From positions 1-64,000 of the forward strand of contig WGMH01000006.1 of the NCBI GenBank assembly GCA_016125165.1: a stretch of DNA of 64,000 nucleotides, in the 5' to 3' direction. Source of the stretch: Alphaproteobacteria bacterium. GTDB lineage: Bacteria > Pseudomonadota > Alphaproteobacteria > Micropepsales > Micropepsaceae. Positions 25,401 through 34,531 of this stretch are shown here, in pieces (the stretch's first letter is position 1; every line of letters starts with the position of its first letter). Both the position numbers and the translations under genes were made by a program. The notes under the pieces are model-generated. The model was given only the letters and a program-made list of their open reading frames with translations. It ran no database searches and was not told where the DNA came from.

Positions 25401-28295
25401 TCACACCTTCGCATCGACGGCCTCGCTGCAACGATTGCACAGGTCATCATGAGACGGGTTCGTTCCCACTTCCGGAAGCACCATCCAGCAGCGCGCGCAT
25501 TTGTTACCCTCCGCCTTCGCAAAGCTAGCGGCCGCCCCCGAAACATCGGGTAAACGGAACGCCTCCGCAGGGCCAGCGCCGGTTTCGATCCGCGCCGCCG
25601 AGGTGATGGCGATTTCCGCCAGATCCACCGATTCGAACAGTGCCGCATCCTTCGCATCTTCGACATAGAGAACCGGCGCGGCTTCCAGGCTGGAGCCGAT
25701 CACCTTGTCGCGGCGCGCGATTTCGAGCGCGCCGGTGACAACGCGGCGAAGCGCCCGGATGCGGGCCCATTTCTGCGTGAGCGCGGCATTGGCCCAGTCC
25801 TTCGGCGTTTCGGGGAAGGTGTGCAGGTGCACGCTGTCCTTGTCGCTTGGATAGCGATGGAGCCACGCCTCTTCCATGGTGAAGCAGAGGATCGGTGCGA
25901 ACCACATCACGACACGGCGGAACACCTCTTCGGTGACCGTGCGCGCGGCGCGGCGGCGCTTGGCGCTGACGGCATCGCAATAGAGCGCGTCCTTGCGGAT
26001 ATCGAAATAGAACGCCGAGAGCTCATTGGTGCAGAACGCGAACAACGTGGAATAGACGCGGTTGAAGTCATATTCCGTGTAGGCGGCACGCACCTGCACA
26101 TCGAGCTCCGCAAGACGCGCGAGGACATAACGCTCCAGCTCCGGCATCTCTTCCACGCCGATGCGTTCGCTCTCCTCGAAGCCCGCAAGGTTCGCGAGCA
26201 TGAAGCGGATGGTATTGCGCAGGCGCCGATAGGCATCGGCATTCGACTGAATGATGTCGCTGCCCATGCGCAGATCCTGCGTGAAGTCCGAAGACGCCAC
26301 CCAGAGGCGGAAAATATCTGCGCCGTTCTTGTCGGCGATCGCCTGCGGCAGGATCACATTGCCGACCGACTTCGACATCTTGTCGCCTTCGCGGTCGAGC
26401 ACGAAACCGGCGGTGAGCACTTCATCGTAAGGCGCGCGCCCCCGCGTGGCGCAGCTTTCCAGAAGCGAAGACTGGAACCAGCCGCGATGCTGATCGGAGC
26501 CTTCGAGATACAGATCGGCGTGATCCTTCTGCGGCCATTCCGGTTCGAGCGGCTGTTCCACCGTGAACACATGCGTGGAGCCGGAATCGAACCAGACGTC
26601 GAGGATGTCTTTGATCTGCTCGTAATCCTCGGGCTTGTAATCGTTGCCGAGGAAGCGCGCGGCGGAATCCGGCTGGAACCACGCGTCCGCGCCTTCGGCG
26701 GTGAAGGCTTCGAAGATTCGCGCGTTCACGGCGGCATCGTTCAGTACCTTCTGCGTTTCCTTGTGCACGAAGATGGCGAGCGGAACGCCCCACGCGCGCT
26801 GGCGTGACAGCACCCAGTCGGGCCGGTCCTTTACCATGCCGGCGATGCGGTTCTCGCCGCTTTCAGGGAACCACTTGGTATCGGAGATGGCTTTCATCGC
26901 GCGCTGGCGAAGCGTGCCGCCGCCCGCGATTTCCTTGTCCATCGCTGCGAACCATTGCGGCGTGGCGCGGAAGATCACCGGCGCCTTGGACCGCCAGCTA
27001 TGCGGATATTGGTGGCGCAGCGATCCCTTGGCGAGCAGCTTGCCCGCATCGATCAGCGCCTGAATGACCGCGCCATTGGCATCGCCATCCTTCTTGCCGT
27101 CGCGGCTGAGGATGAACTTGCCGGTGAAGCCCGGCGCGAACTGCGTGAAAGAGCCATCCGCCGCGACGACGTTGAACGCATCGGGATTGGTTTTCATGTA
27201 GTCCGGGAAATACTTCAGGACGATTTCGAAGTCTTCCTCGCCATGGCCGGGCGCGGTGTGCACGAAGCCCGTGCCGGTATCGGCGGTGACGTGATCGCCC
27301 GCAAGAAGCGGAACGTCGAAGTCGTAGCCCTGACCGCGGAAGGGATGCGCTGCGACAAGGCCTGCCGGTTTCGCATCGCCAATGCGCTTGAAAACGGCTT
27401 TTGCATGCGATGCCGTCTGTTCGGCAAGCGCATCGGCCAGCAACAGCTTCTCACCAGATTGCGCAAGCGAACCCTCAGCCGCGTTTTCGACCTGATAGAC
27501 GCCATAGGTGATTTCGTTCGAGAACGAGACCGCACGGTTGCCGGGGATCGTCCATGGTGTGGTCGTCCAGATGACGATGTTCACGCCCTTGAGCGCGTCA
27601 TTACCGCTGACGACGGGAAACTTCACATAGATCGTCGGTGATGTTTTCTCGTGATACTCGACCTCGGCTTCGGCGAGCGCGGTTTTTTCCACCGGCGACC
27701 ACATCACGGGGCGGAAGCCGCGATAGAGCAGATCGAGATCGACGAATTTGTGCAGCTCGCGCGCGATCACCGCTTCGGCGCGGTAATCCATCGTGGTGTA
27801 GGGCTTGTCCCACTGGCCCATGCAGCCGAGGCGCTTGAACTGCGTGCGCTGCACGTCGATCCAGTGTTCGGCAAATTCGCGGCAATCCTTGCGCAGCCGG
27901 TCGATGGGCACATCGTCCTTCGACTTGCCCTCCTTGCGATACTTCTCCTCGATCTTCCATTCGATGGGAAGGCCGTGACAGTCCCAGCCGGGGATATAGG
28001 GCGCATCGAAGCCGAGGAAGCCGCGCGAACGCACGACGATATCCTTGAGCACCTTGTTGAGGCCGGTGCCGGAATGGATTTCGCCGTTGGCGTAGGGCGG
28101 GCCGTCATGCAGCACGAAGAGCTCGCGGCCCTTCGCGGCCGCGCGGATGCGGCCATAGAGGTTCGTTTCCTCCCAACGCGCGAGCCATTTGGGTTCGGCC
28201 TCGGGCAGGCCCGCCTTCATGGGAAAATCGGTTTGCGGCAGGAACAGCGTGGCGCGGTAGTCGTGTGCGCCGGATTCGGTTTCAGGTTTCGACAT
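25401..28295 (-). CDS. ileS: Isoleucyl-tRNA synthetase
   Basis: A 964-residue class I synthetase that charges tRNA-Ile with isoleucine and edits valine. The HIGH-like motif PPYANGEIHSG lies near residue 66, the KMSKS motif appears as GDKMSKSVGN, and an editing domain lies between. The C-terminal zinc finger CARCW and CNRC is intact, as in bacterial IleS. Length is as expected. It is followed directly by lspA; ribF should sit just upstream but is separated by a GxxExxY insertion. Confidence 0.97.
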   Translation of the reverse strand: MSKPETESGAHDYRATLFLPQTDFPMKAGLPEAEPKWLARWEETNLYGRIRAAAKGRELFVLHDGPPYANGEIHSGTGLNKVLKDIVVRSRGFLGFDAPYIPGWDCHGLPIEWKIEEKYRKEGKSKDDVPIDRLRKDCREFAEHWIDVQRTQFKRLGCMGQWDKPYTTMDYRAEAVIARELHKFVDLDLLYRGFRPVMWSPVEKTALAEAEVEYHEKTSPTIYVKFPVVSGNDALKGVNIVIWTTTPWTIPGNRAVSFSNEITYGVYQVENAAEGSLAQSGEKLLLADALAEQTASHAKAVFKRIGDAKPAGLVAAHPFRGQGYDFDVPLLAGDHVTADTGTGFVHTAPGHGEEDFEIVLKYFPDYMKTNPDAFNVVAADGSFTQFAPGFTGKFILSRDGKKDGDANGAVIQALIDAGKLLAKGSLRHQYPHSWRSKAPVIFRATPQWFAAMDKEIAGGGTLRQRAMKAISDTKWFPESGENRIAGMVKDRPDWVLSRQRAWGVPLAIFVHKETQKVLNDAAVNARIFEAFTAEGADAWFQPDSAARFLGNDYKPEDYEQIKDILDVWFDSGSTHVFTVEQPLEPEWPQKDHADLYLEGSDQHRGWFQSSLLESCATRGRAPYDEVLTAGFVLDREGDKMSKSVGNVILPQAIADKNGADIFRLWVASSDFTQDLRMGSDIIQSNADAYRRLRNTIRFMLANLAGFEESERIGVEEMPELERYVLARLAELDVQVRAAYTEYDFNRVYSTLFAFCTNELSAFYFDIRKDALYCDAVSAKRRRAARTVTEEVFRRVVMWFAPILCFTMEEAWLHRYPSDKDSVHLHTFPETPKDWANAALTQKWARIRALRRVVTGALEIARRDKVIGSSLEAAPVLYVEDAKDAALFESVDLAEIAITSAARIETGAGPAEAFRLPDVSGAAASFAKAEGNKCARCWMVLPEVGTNPSHDDLCNRCSEAVDAKV

Positions 28296-28828
28296 CGGTC
28301 TCTATCGCCTTGGACATTTGCGGGAACGCGGGAACGGGAAAAGCCCGGCATCCGCGAAACCCATGCGAGGCATCACCCCGCCGGCTGCGGCGCCGGGCGG
28401 CGAATTCGCGTCACACGCCGGAGCGGGGAGACGTTCATGTCCAAAGCCTGCAAATCATTAAGGTCTTCGGGGGTTCTAGCAGCGGGGACCGGGCCGGTCC
28501 AGCGGGACCGGCGAGCGAAGGATTGTTTCACGCGGAGGCGCGGAGACGCGGAGCCCGTCAATATCTGTCAAAGGGGCGCCAGGCATCTTGATGTGTGGGA
28601 TTCGGCGCGCGTTGCGCGCCAGCCCGTTTGCGAGCAATGCATCCAGCACGGGAACATCTCCACGTGATCAGCCCAGCTGACTAACGCAACATGCAACAAG
28701 CCGCCTGCTCACGGCTGTTCACAGGGAAATTCGGCGCGCTTTGCGCGCCAATCCTGAGTGGATAGAGGTCATGATGGGCACGTTGATGGCGCAACCCCGC
28801 ATCTCTGCGGCTCCGCGCCTCCGCGTGA
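28296..28828. repeat. Gene-poor spacer with dispersed GC-rich repeats and a GxxExxY 3' remnant
   Basis: No gene is supported here. A repeat beginning CACGCGGAGGCGCGGAGACG occupies about 28526-28553, and an inverted relative lies at about 28804-28826. Inverted hairpins of the GGCGCGCxTTGCGCGCC type occur near 28604-28618 and 28732-28748. A segment at 28664-28721 (GTGATCAGCCCAGCTGACTA) resembles the end of the neighbouring GxxExxY pseudogene, so it may be a degraded copy. The 3' part carries the ileS leader. Confidence 0.65.
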
Positions 28829-29255
28829 TCAACCCAGCTGATTAACGCGCAAAATGGGAGACGCCGCCGGGTCGAGCCTGTTCACGACACGCGTGATTCC
28901 CTCCTTCATCGTGGCAGCACCAAAATTCAACAGCAGTCCGACAGGAAGTTTCATCAGTCGCAAATAGGTCAGCACCTGCTTGGGATGGGCAGGTGCCAGC
29001 CGCTCAACGGATTTGATCTCAACGACGACGCAGTCCTCTACGAGCAAATCAAGGTGCAAAGTGTCCTCGAACTGCAGCCCCTGATATTCGAAGCTGACAG
29101 GCTTCTGTCGCACAATCCTGAAACCGCGACGAGCCAGGTCGCGCCAAGACCATTTCGTAAACCGACTCCAGAAGCCCTGGACCCAATGCGACATGAAGCT
29201 GGTACGCCGCATCAACGATGGCGCCGGTGATGGTGTCCAGTGTCGGGTCGGGCAT
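28829..29255 (-). pseudogene. Frameshifted GxxExxY family gene
   Basis: The N-terminal half begins MPDPTLDTITGAIVDAAYQLH and contains the motif GLLESVYE; the C-terminal half (RDLARRGFRIVRQKPVSFEY to FGAATMKEGITRVV) is in a different frame. The switch falls near 29141; compared with the neighbouring intact copy, about 2 bases are missing between GCG and GAC. So this copy is disrupted, unless a sequencing error or programmed slippage is involved. The stop lies inside a GC-rich repeat-like sequence. It starts 4 bases after the intact copy ends. Confidence 0.85.
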
Positions 29256-29259
29256 GGCG

Positions 29260-29685
29260 TCAGGCGACTTTGGTTTGCAGCGCCGCCACCCCCGCGCAAT
29301 CGAAAGTGTTGGCGAGGATGTGGATGCCGTCTTTGAGTTTGGCGGCGCCGAAGTTGAGGAGGAGGCCGAGCGGCAGATTGGCGAGACGCAGGCAAGTTTG
29401 TATCCGCGCCGGATCGGTATTTGCCGCACCGGGCGCCGATTTCACATCCACCAGCACGCGGCCTTCCACCAGAAAGCCGACCTTCAGTACATCCTTGAAT
29501 AACATCTCGTCGAATTCGAACGAGACCGATTTCTGCCGCGCCACCGCGAGCCCGCGCCGCGCGAGATCGGCGGCGAGGACCGCCTCATAAACGGGCTCCA
29601 GGAGGCCCGGCCCCAATCCGAAATGAATCTTGTATGCCGCATCGACAATTTCCTCGACGATGCTGTCCACGCTCTTTGCCGTCAT
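29260..29685 (-). CDS. GxxExxY family protein
   Basis: A 141-residue member of the GxxExxY family: IVDAAYKIHFGLGPGLLEPVYE gives the signature G27-x-x-E30-x-x-Y33. Later come LARRGLAVARQKSVSFEF, a GFLVEGRVLVDVKS strand pair (a D/E-x-K type catalytic-like pattern) and LPLGLLLNFGAAKLKDGI. Family members are thought to be related to PD-(D/E)xK nucleases, with no proven role. It is intact, 36 bases after ribF on the same strand, and interrupts the ribF-ileS order. Confidence 0.92.
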   Translation of the reverse strand: MTAKSVDSIVEEIVDAAYKIHFGLGPGLLEPVYEAVLAADLARRGLAVARQKSVSFEFDEMLFKDVLKVGFLVEGRVLVDVKSAPGAANTDPARIQTCLRLANLPLGLLLNFGAAKLKDGIHILANTFDCAGVAALQTKVA

Positions 29686-29721
29686 TGCCCTCGCGCATTT
29701 CTGCGCCTCCCCGAGTGTTGC

Positions 29722-30678
29722 TCAGAGTTTGGCAGGCAATTGTCGCAAGATTGTCTTGGCCTTGTCGCTGTCCTTGTCCATTTGCGCAACGAGGACATCC
29801 AAAGACTCGAATTTTGCCTCGGGACGCAGGTAGGCGATGAGTTCAACGGCGACGTGTTTGTCGTAGAGGTCGCCCGTGAAGTCGAACAGGAAGGTTTCGA
29901 GCAGCGGAATCCGGGTTTCGAACATCGGCCGCACGCCGAAATTGGCGACGCCACCCCAGGTTCCGGACGGCGAATCGTTGTCGTAGATCGTCGCGCGAAC
30001 GGCATAGACGCCAAAGGCCGGCTTCAGCACGTCGTCGGCGCGCATGTTGGCGGTGGGATAGCCGATGGTGCGGCCGCGCTTGTCGCCATGCTCCACGCGC
30101 GCTTCAAGCGCCCAGTAATGGCCGAGCAGCTTCGCCGCCTCTTCAGGCTTGCCCGCTTTCAGAAGCTCGCGGATGTGGGAGGAGGAAATCTTGTCGTGCC
30201 CGTCTTCCATCACCGGTTCGAACACATCGACGCCGAAGCCTTCCATCTCGCCCATGTAGCGCAGCATGGTGACATCGCCGCTGCGGCCTTTGCCGAACTG
30301 GAAATCCGCGCCCACCACGATGCAGCCGACGCCGAGACCATTCACCAGCACGTCCATCACGAAATCGGGCGCTGGCTTGGTTGCCATCGCGGCATCGAAA
30401 TGGAGTGCAAACATCGCATCGGCGCCCGTTTCGGCGAGCAGCCTTGCCTTGGCGCGAAAGGGCGTGAGGCGGAAACTTTCGGCGGAAGGCTTGAAGAATT
30501 CCTGCGGATGCGGCTCGAACGCCAGCACCGCCATCGGCGCGCCGCGCTCGCCGGCGAGCCTGCGCGCGTGGGCGATGAGCGCCTGATGGCCCAGATGCAC
30601 GCCATCGAAATTGCCGATCGCCACCACCGCGCCCTTATAGGCGCCGGGGATATCCTCGTAGTGGCGGAAGATCTTCAT
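29722..30678 (-). CDS. ribF: Bifunctional riboflavin kinase/FAD synthetase
   Basis: A 318-residue enzyme making FMN and FAD from riboflavin. The N-terminal nucleotidyltransferase domain starts VVAIGNFDGVHLGHQALI and has the SSSHIREL motif. The C-terminal kinase domain has the flavin/ATP loop GRTIGYPTANM and GVYAV, then GVANFGVRP and ETFLFDF. Length is typical. MaoC lies 13 bases upstream. In many bacteria ileS follows ribF directly; here the GxxExxY genes lie between. Confidence 0.95.
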   Translation of the reverse strand: MKIFRHYEDIPGAYKGAVVAIGNFDGVHLGHQALIAHARRLAGERGAPMAVLAFEPHPQEFFKPSAESFRLTPFRAKARLLAETGADAMFALHFDAAMATKPAPDFVMDVLVNGLGVGCIVVGADFQFGKGRSGDVTMLRYMGEMEGFGVDVFEPVMEDGHDKISSSHIRELLKAGKPEEAAKLLGHYWALEARVEHGDKRGRTIGYPTANMRADDVLKPAFGVYAVRATIYDNDSPSGTWGGVANFGVRPMFETRIPLLETFLFDFTGDLYDKHVAVELIAYLRPEAKFESLDVLVAQMDKDSDKAKTILRQLPAKL

Positions 30679-30691
30679 GCGCGCGTGCGGT

Positions 30692-31114
30692 TCAGGCCTT
30701 GGGACGCGCGGGGGCCATCACCATCGCTTCGCCTTCGAGCACGACGGTATCGCCGACCTTGCAATCGCAATCGAAGGTGACGCGGCGCTTCTCGGCATTC
30801 ACCTCGCGCACGGTGCAGGACGCGATCACATGATCGCCAATACGCACCGGAGCCTTGAAGCGCGTGAGGAGCTGCATGAAAATCGTGCCCGGCCCCGGCA
30901 TTTTCATGCCGAGGATCGTGGAGACATAGCTCGCCGTCAGCACGCCATGGGCGATGCGGCCCTTGAACGGCGTGGTCTTCGCCCATTCCTCATCGAAATG
31001 TACGGGGTTCACGTCGCCCGACACCTCGCCGAATTTCTGGATATCGGCTTCGGTCACGGTGCGCTCATAGGTTTCGCGCATGCCCGGCTTCAGATCGTCG
31101 ATGTAATAGGTCAT
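30692..31114 (-). CDS. MaoC family dehydratase
   Basis: A 140-residue hot-dog-fold protein. The catalytic region is GDVNPVHFDEEWA, where the Asp and His form the hydratase-2 motif, and IAHGVLTASYVSTIL is the conserved helix. It most likely hydrates or dehydrates an enoyl/3-hydroxyacyl thioester, R-specific. The ATG at 31114 begins MTYYIDDLKPGM, the usual start. Substrate is not visible. It sits 13 bases upstream of ribF. Confidence 0.9.
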   Translation of the reverse strand: MTYYIDDLKPGMRETYERTVTEADIQKFGEVSGDVNPVHFDEEWAKTTPFKGRIAHGVLTASYVSTILGMKMPGPGTIFMQLLTRFKAPVRIGDHVIASCTVREVNAEKRRVTFDCDCKVGDTVVLEGEAMVMAPARPKA

Positions 31115-31160
31115 GCGGAACTCCCGTGGCGGTCTTTCATGGTCATATCGGGTCGGGCAA

Positions 31161-32003
31161 TCACCACACAAGCGCCGGCATCGCCGCAACCGCCGAAACG
31201 CCGGCGGTGGACAGCATGGCCGAAAGATTTTCGGGGCTGAAGGTGCCCAATTCCTCCGCATGCAGGTCGCCCGCAACGAAAAGCACATCCAGTCCGGCGC
31301 GGTTCGCGCCCAGAACATCGGTTTTCAAGCCGTCGCCGATGGCGAGCGGACGTTTGGCGCCCCCGCTCTGGGCGAGCGCCGCCCGGTAGATGGGACCATG
31401 CGGTTTGCCATAATATACAACCTGCCCGCCCAATTTCTCATAGGCCTGGGCGAGCGCGCCCGCGCACCAGATGAGCCTGTCGCCGCGCGGCACCCGGATA
31501 TCCGGATTGGCGCAAAGCATGGTGAGATCGCGCGCGCGCATGGCGGCGAAGATTTCGGCGTAGTCGTCCGGCGCTTCCGTTTCGTCATTGAAAAGGCCGG
31601 TGCACAGAACCACGTCCGCCTGGGTAACATCGGTGGCAACCGCAGCAAGACCTTCGAAGACACCACGGTCACGATCCGGACCGAGGTGATAGAAGGCCCT
31701 GAGACCCGACGCGATACGCTTCTCCATATCCTCGCGCGCGGCAAAGCCTGAGGTGACAATGCTGTCGTAGCAATCATGCGGCACGCCGAGCCGGTCGAAC
31801 ATCGTGACGATATCGCCCGGCGGACGCGGCGCATTGGTGAGCAGCACCACCTTGCCACGCGTTTCGCGGAAGCGGCGGAGCGCTTCGCAGGCAGCGGGGT
31901 AAGGCGTCTTGCCGTTGTGGATCACACCCCACACATCGCAGATGAGTGCGTCGTAATCGCCCGCGATGGCGGACAGGCCAGGAAGGATTTGAGGATTCGA
32001 CAT
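31161..32003 (-). CDS. HAD-IIA family hydrolase (TIGR01459-like)
   Basis: A 280-residue haloacid dehalogenase-fold phosphatase. HAD motif I is ALICDVWGVIHNG (first Asp in DVWG), motif II VVLLTNAPR, and a C-terminal GDGLKTDVLGANRAGLDVLFV supplies motif IV. The size and the cap position suggest the class IIA, sugar-phosphate or nucleotide phosphatase-like group conserved in alphaproteobacteria. Substrate is unknown. The inner ATG at 32003 (MSNPQILPG) is favoured over one 6 codons upstream. Confidence 0.88.
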   Translation of the reverse strand: MSNPQILPGLSAIAGDYDALICDVWGVIHNGKTPYPAACEALRRFRETRGKVVLLTNAPRPPGDIVTMFDRLGVPHDCYDSIVTSGFAAREDMEKRIASGLRAFYHLGPDRDRGVFEGLAAVATDVTQADVVLCTGLFNDETEAPDDYAEIFAAMRARDLTMLCANPDIRVPRGDRLIWCAGALAQAYEKLGGQVVYYGKPHGPIYRAALAQSGGAKRPLAIGDGLKTDVLGANRAGLDVLFVAGDLHAEELGTFSPENLSAMLSTAGVSAVAAMPALVW

Positions 32004-32021
32004 GGGCGCAACCTTCCCCAA

Positions 32022-32530
32022 GGCGGAGGCGGGTTCAAGTGGCGGCGGAGCGGGATTGGAAGGTTTGGTTCACGCAGAGGGCGCGGAGGGATTCGTGGTG
32101 TTCAGCGGGTTTTGTGCGAAGGGGGATTGCACGCGGAGGCGCGGAGACGCGGAGGATTCACTGGTTTTCGACATAGGTGCGGTGCGGATGATTGGAATGA
32201 ATCGACGCGCTTCGCGCGCCAACGAAACCTTGGGCTGATCGCAAATTTGGCGATGCCTTCCTCAGCGACCTCTGCGCCCCCGCGTGAGAAACCTTCAGAA
32301 CCCAACTGGGTGGCCCGCAGTCGCGGGCCATGACAGTGAGAGCGGGTGGCAGGCGCGCTTCGCGCGCCAAAGAAACATTGGGCAGATCGCAAATTTGGCG
32401 GTGTTTTCCTCGGCGACCTCTGCGCCCTCTGCGTGAAACATTTTCTCCGCGTCTCCGCGCCCCCGCGTGAGAAACCTTCAGAACCCAACTGGGTGGCCCG
32501 CAGTCGCGGGCCATGACAATTGAGGATGGA
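32022..32530. repeat. Intergenic cluster of tandem and inverted GC-rich repeats
   Basis: No gene is supported in about 500 bases. A 62-base segment is duplicated at 32274-32335 and 32457-32518, and its flanks (from about 32205 and 32350) are also related, so a 150-180-base unit is repeated. The unit ends in a hairpin TGGCCCGC-AGTC-GCGGGCCA (32311-32330; 32494-32513). Several CGCGGAGGCGCGGAG-type repeats occur: 32069-32089 and 32130-32155 forward, and reverse forms at 32266-32288, 32414-32437 and 32444-32471. The repeat at 32130 shares a 25-base core with the one at 28529. Confidence 0.8.
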
Positions 32531-33781
32531 TCAGGCGGTTTTGCGGAAAGGGATGATCTGCGTGGGGGCGGCTTTTTCGACAGCCCGGAGCGAATCCTCG
32601 CGTACCGCGCGCGGCTCGCCGAAGAGATAGCCCTGCCCGAAATCGACGCTGTAATCCAGAAGCTGCACAACTTCCTTTTCGTCTTCCACGCGCTCGGCGA
32701 TGAGGTTGAGGCCGTGACGGGAGAGCAGCTTCTTGAAATCCTCGGCAGCAACGGCGGCCTGCGCATTGCCCATGCCGTTGATGAGCGTTTCGGCGCGCAC
32801 TTTGAGATGCTTGAAGCCCATCGCTTTCAGAGCGGCGAAATCCACCGCCAGCGTTTCGACATGATCCATGGAAAGCGCAAAGCCAAGGCTTGCGAGATAG
32901 CGCAAATTCTCTTCGCCCTTCTCGCCCGCCTTCGTGAGCGCACCTTGCGCGAACTCGAAAACGATGTGCTGTGCCAGATCGCGGTTATGGTGCATGTATT
33001 CCAGGAACTGCGGGAAGAATTCTTCGTCGCAGAGCGTGTCGCCTGAGATGTTGCAGAAGACGCCGACGCCGCTTTGCTTCTGCGTGAGGCGGCGCACGAT
33101 CTGCACGCAGCGGAACAGCAGAAGGTTGTCGACCACACTCATCAGCCCCGCGGGTGCGGCAACCTTCATGTATTGCGCGGGCATGATGACCGAACCGTCT
33201 TCCGCGCGCAGGCGCGAGAGCGCTTCGTAATAGCGGAGCTTGCGCTGCGGCAGGCTGACAATGGGCTGCAGATAAAGATCGACGCGGTTCTCTTCGAGGC
33301 TGGCGCGGATCGTTTCCAGAAGGTCGGATTCGCCGAGCGTATCGAGGTAGGAACGCGCGCTATCCTTGGCGCGGCGTTCGATGAACTCCTGATCGGCCGG
33401 AACTTCCTTGGCCTTTTCGGAGATGCGCGTAGCGAAATCGCGCATCAGGCTTTCCAGAACCTTCAGCTCGGAGACGATTTTCTTGCTCTGCGCATCGGCG
33501 CGGGCGGCGGTGGCGGCCTTCACCGCTTCGATCCTGGCGTTCGCATCCTGAAGCGCGACGGCGGTTTCCTGCGTGGCCTGCTTCAGCATCGCGAACTGGC
33601 GGCGCGTATCGCGGCGATCCAGCCCGCGGCGCACCCCCGAATGAGCCTGCATCAGCGCCAGAAACACGACCACACCCACCATTGCGCAAAGCGCCGGTTC
33701 GGCCGGACCGAACACGGCCAGCCCCAACGATGCCGCGGCACCGGCCAGGACATACAGGACAACGAGGACGACATTGACCAT
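32531..33781 (-). CDS. TipF-like degenerate EAL domain protein
   Basis: A 416-residue membrane protein: two hydrophobic segments near residues 4-25 and 30-45, a coiled coil about 60-130, and an EAL domain from about 155. The E186-A-L motif and NIS, FEF and AERVED-like motifs are present, but the metal-binding DDFG is MDHV, so c-di-GMP hydrolysis is unlikely. This layout matches TipF of Caulobacter, a c-di-GMP receptor for flagellum assembly. No flagellar gene is nearby, so the role is inferred. Its C-terminal end lies next to the repeat cluster. Confidence 0.75.
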   Translation of the reverse strand: MVNVVLVVLYVLAGAAASLGLAVFGPAEPALCAMVGVVVFLALMQAHSGVRRGLDRRDTRRQFAMLKQATQETAVALQDANARIEAVKAATAARADAQSKKIVSELKVLESLMRDFATRISEKAKEVPADQEFIERRAKDSARSYLDTLGESDLLETIRASLEENRVDLYLQPIVSLPQRKLRYYEALSRLRAEDGSVIMPAQYMKVAAPAGLMSVVDNLLLFRCVQIVRRLTQKQSGVGVFCNISGDTLCDEEFFPQFLEYMHHNRDLAQHIVFEFAQGALTKAGEKGEENLRYLASLGFALSMDHVETLAVDFAALKAMGFKHLKVRAETLINGMGNAQAAVAAEDFKKLLSRHGLNLIAERVEDEKEVVQLLDYSVDFGQGYLFGEPRAVREDSLRAVEKAAPTQIIPFRKTA

Positions 33782-33962
33782 GGTGGGACCACTCCAATCG
33801 GTCCCATTTTGGCAAGAACAGCGTTGCCAACCCGTTAACCAAGGAAGAGGGACCTGGACCTGCCGTTCCCTTGCGGAAGGTGGGTATCCCTACATTTCCT
33901 CGGCTTGTTTCGCCGCCCGGCGGCGCTAGCATCGCAGCCCGATATTCCAGAGGCCTTTCGCG

Positions 33963-34502
33963 ATGACGAAGAACGCTCACAATTTCTCTTTCAAATCCAT
34001 CGATGGCGGGGCGCTGCCGCTTTCGCAGTTCAACGGCAAGGCGCTGCTGGTGGTGAATGTGGCAAGCGCCTGCGGGCTGACGCCGCAATATTCCGGGCTG
34101 GAATCGCTGTGGAAAGACAAGCGCGGCGCCGGGCTGGTGGTGCTGGGCGTGCCTTGCAACGATTTCGGCGCGCAGGAGCCGGGCACCGAAAACGAGATCA
34201 AGACATTCTGCGAAACACGGTTCTCCGTCGATTTTCCGATGACGGCCAAAGAGCACGTGATCGGGGCCGATGCGCACCCGCTCTACAAATGGGTGGCAAG
34301 CGAACTCGGCGACGCGGCGGTTCCGAAGTGGAACTTCCACAAATATCTGTTTGCGCCCAATGGTGCGATCGCGGGCACCTTCGGTTCGATGACCGAGCCG
34401 ACGGCGCCGGAAATTCTTCAGGCCATCGACAGCGCGCTTACAACAAAGAGCGCGAAACCGGGCCACGGCCAGCACACCGACAATGGCGGGAAGAAGTCAT
34501 AA
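33963..34502 (+). CDS. Glutathione peroxidase family protein
   Basis: A 179-residue peroxidase of the thioredoxin fold. The catalytic triad/tetrad is C37 (VASACGLTPQY), Q71 (GAQEPG) and W123 (PKWNFHKY). The active site is cysteine, not selenocysteine. It reduces hydroperoxides with glutathione or thioredoxin as donor. The start at 33963 has few alternatives. The C-terminal tail after residue 160 (KPGHGQHTDNGGKKS) is polar and extends the family core. Confidence 0.93.
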   Translation: MTKNAHNFSFKSIDGGALPLSQFNGKALLVVNVASACGLTPQYSGLESLWKDKRGAGLVVLGVPCNDFGAQEPGTENEIKTFCETRFSVDFPMTAKEHVIGADAHPLYKWVASELGDAAVPKWNFHKYLFAPNGAIAGTFGSMTEPTAPEILQAIDSALTTKSAKPGHGQHTDNGGKKS

Positions 34503-34531
34503 CGCCTGAGATTGCCTCAGTGCTCCGAGTT

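Noticed and set aside
32130..32518. Possible CRISPR array in the repeat cluster
   Set aside because: Repeats are not regularly spaced, units are 60-180 bases and no cas genes occur in the window.
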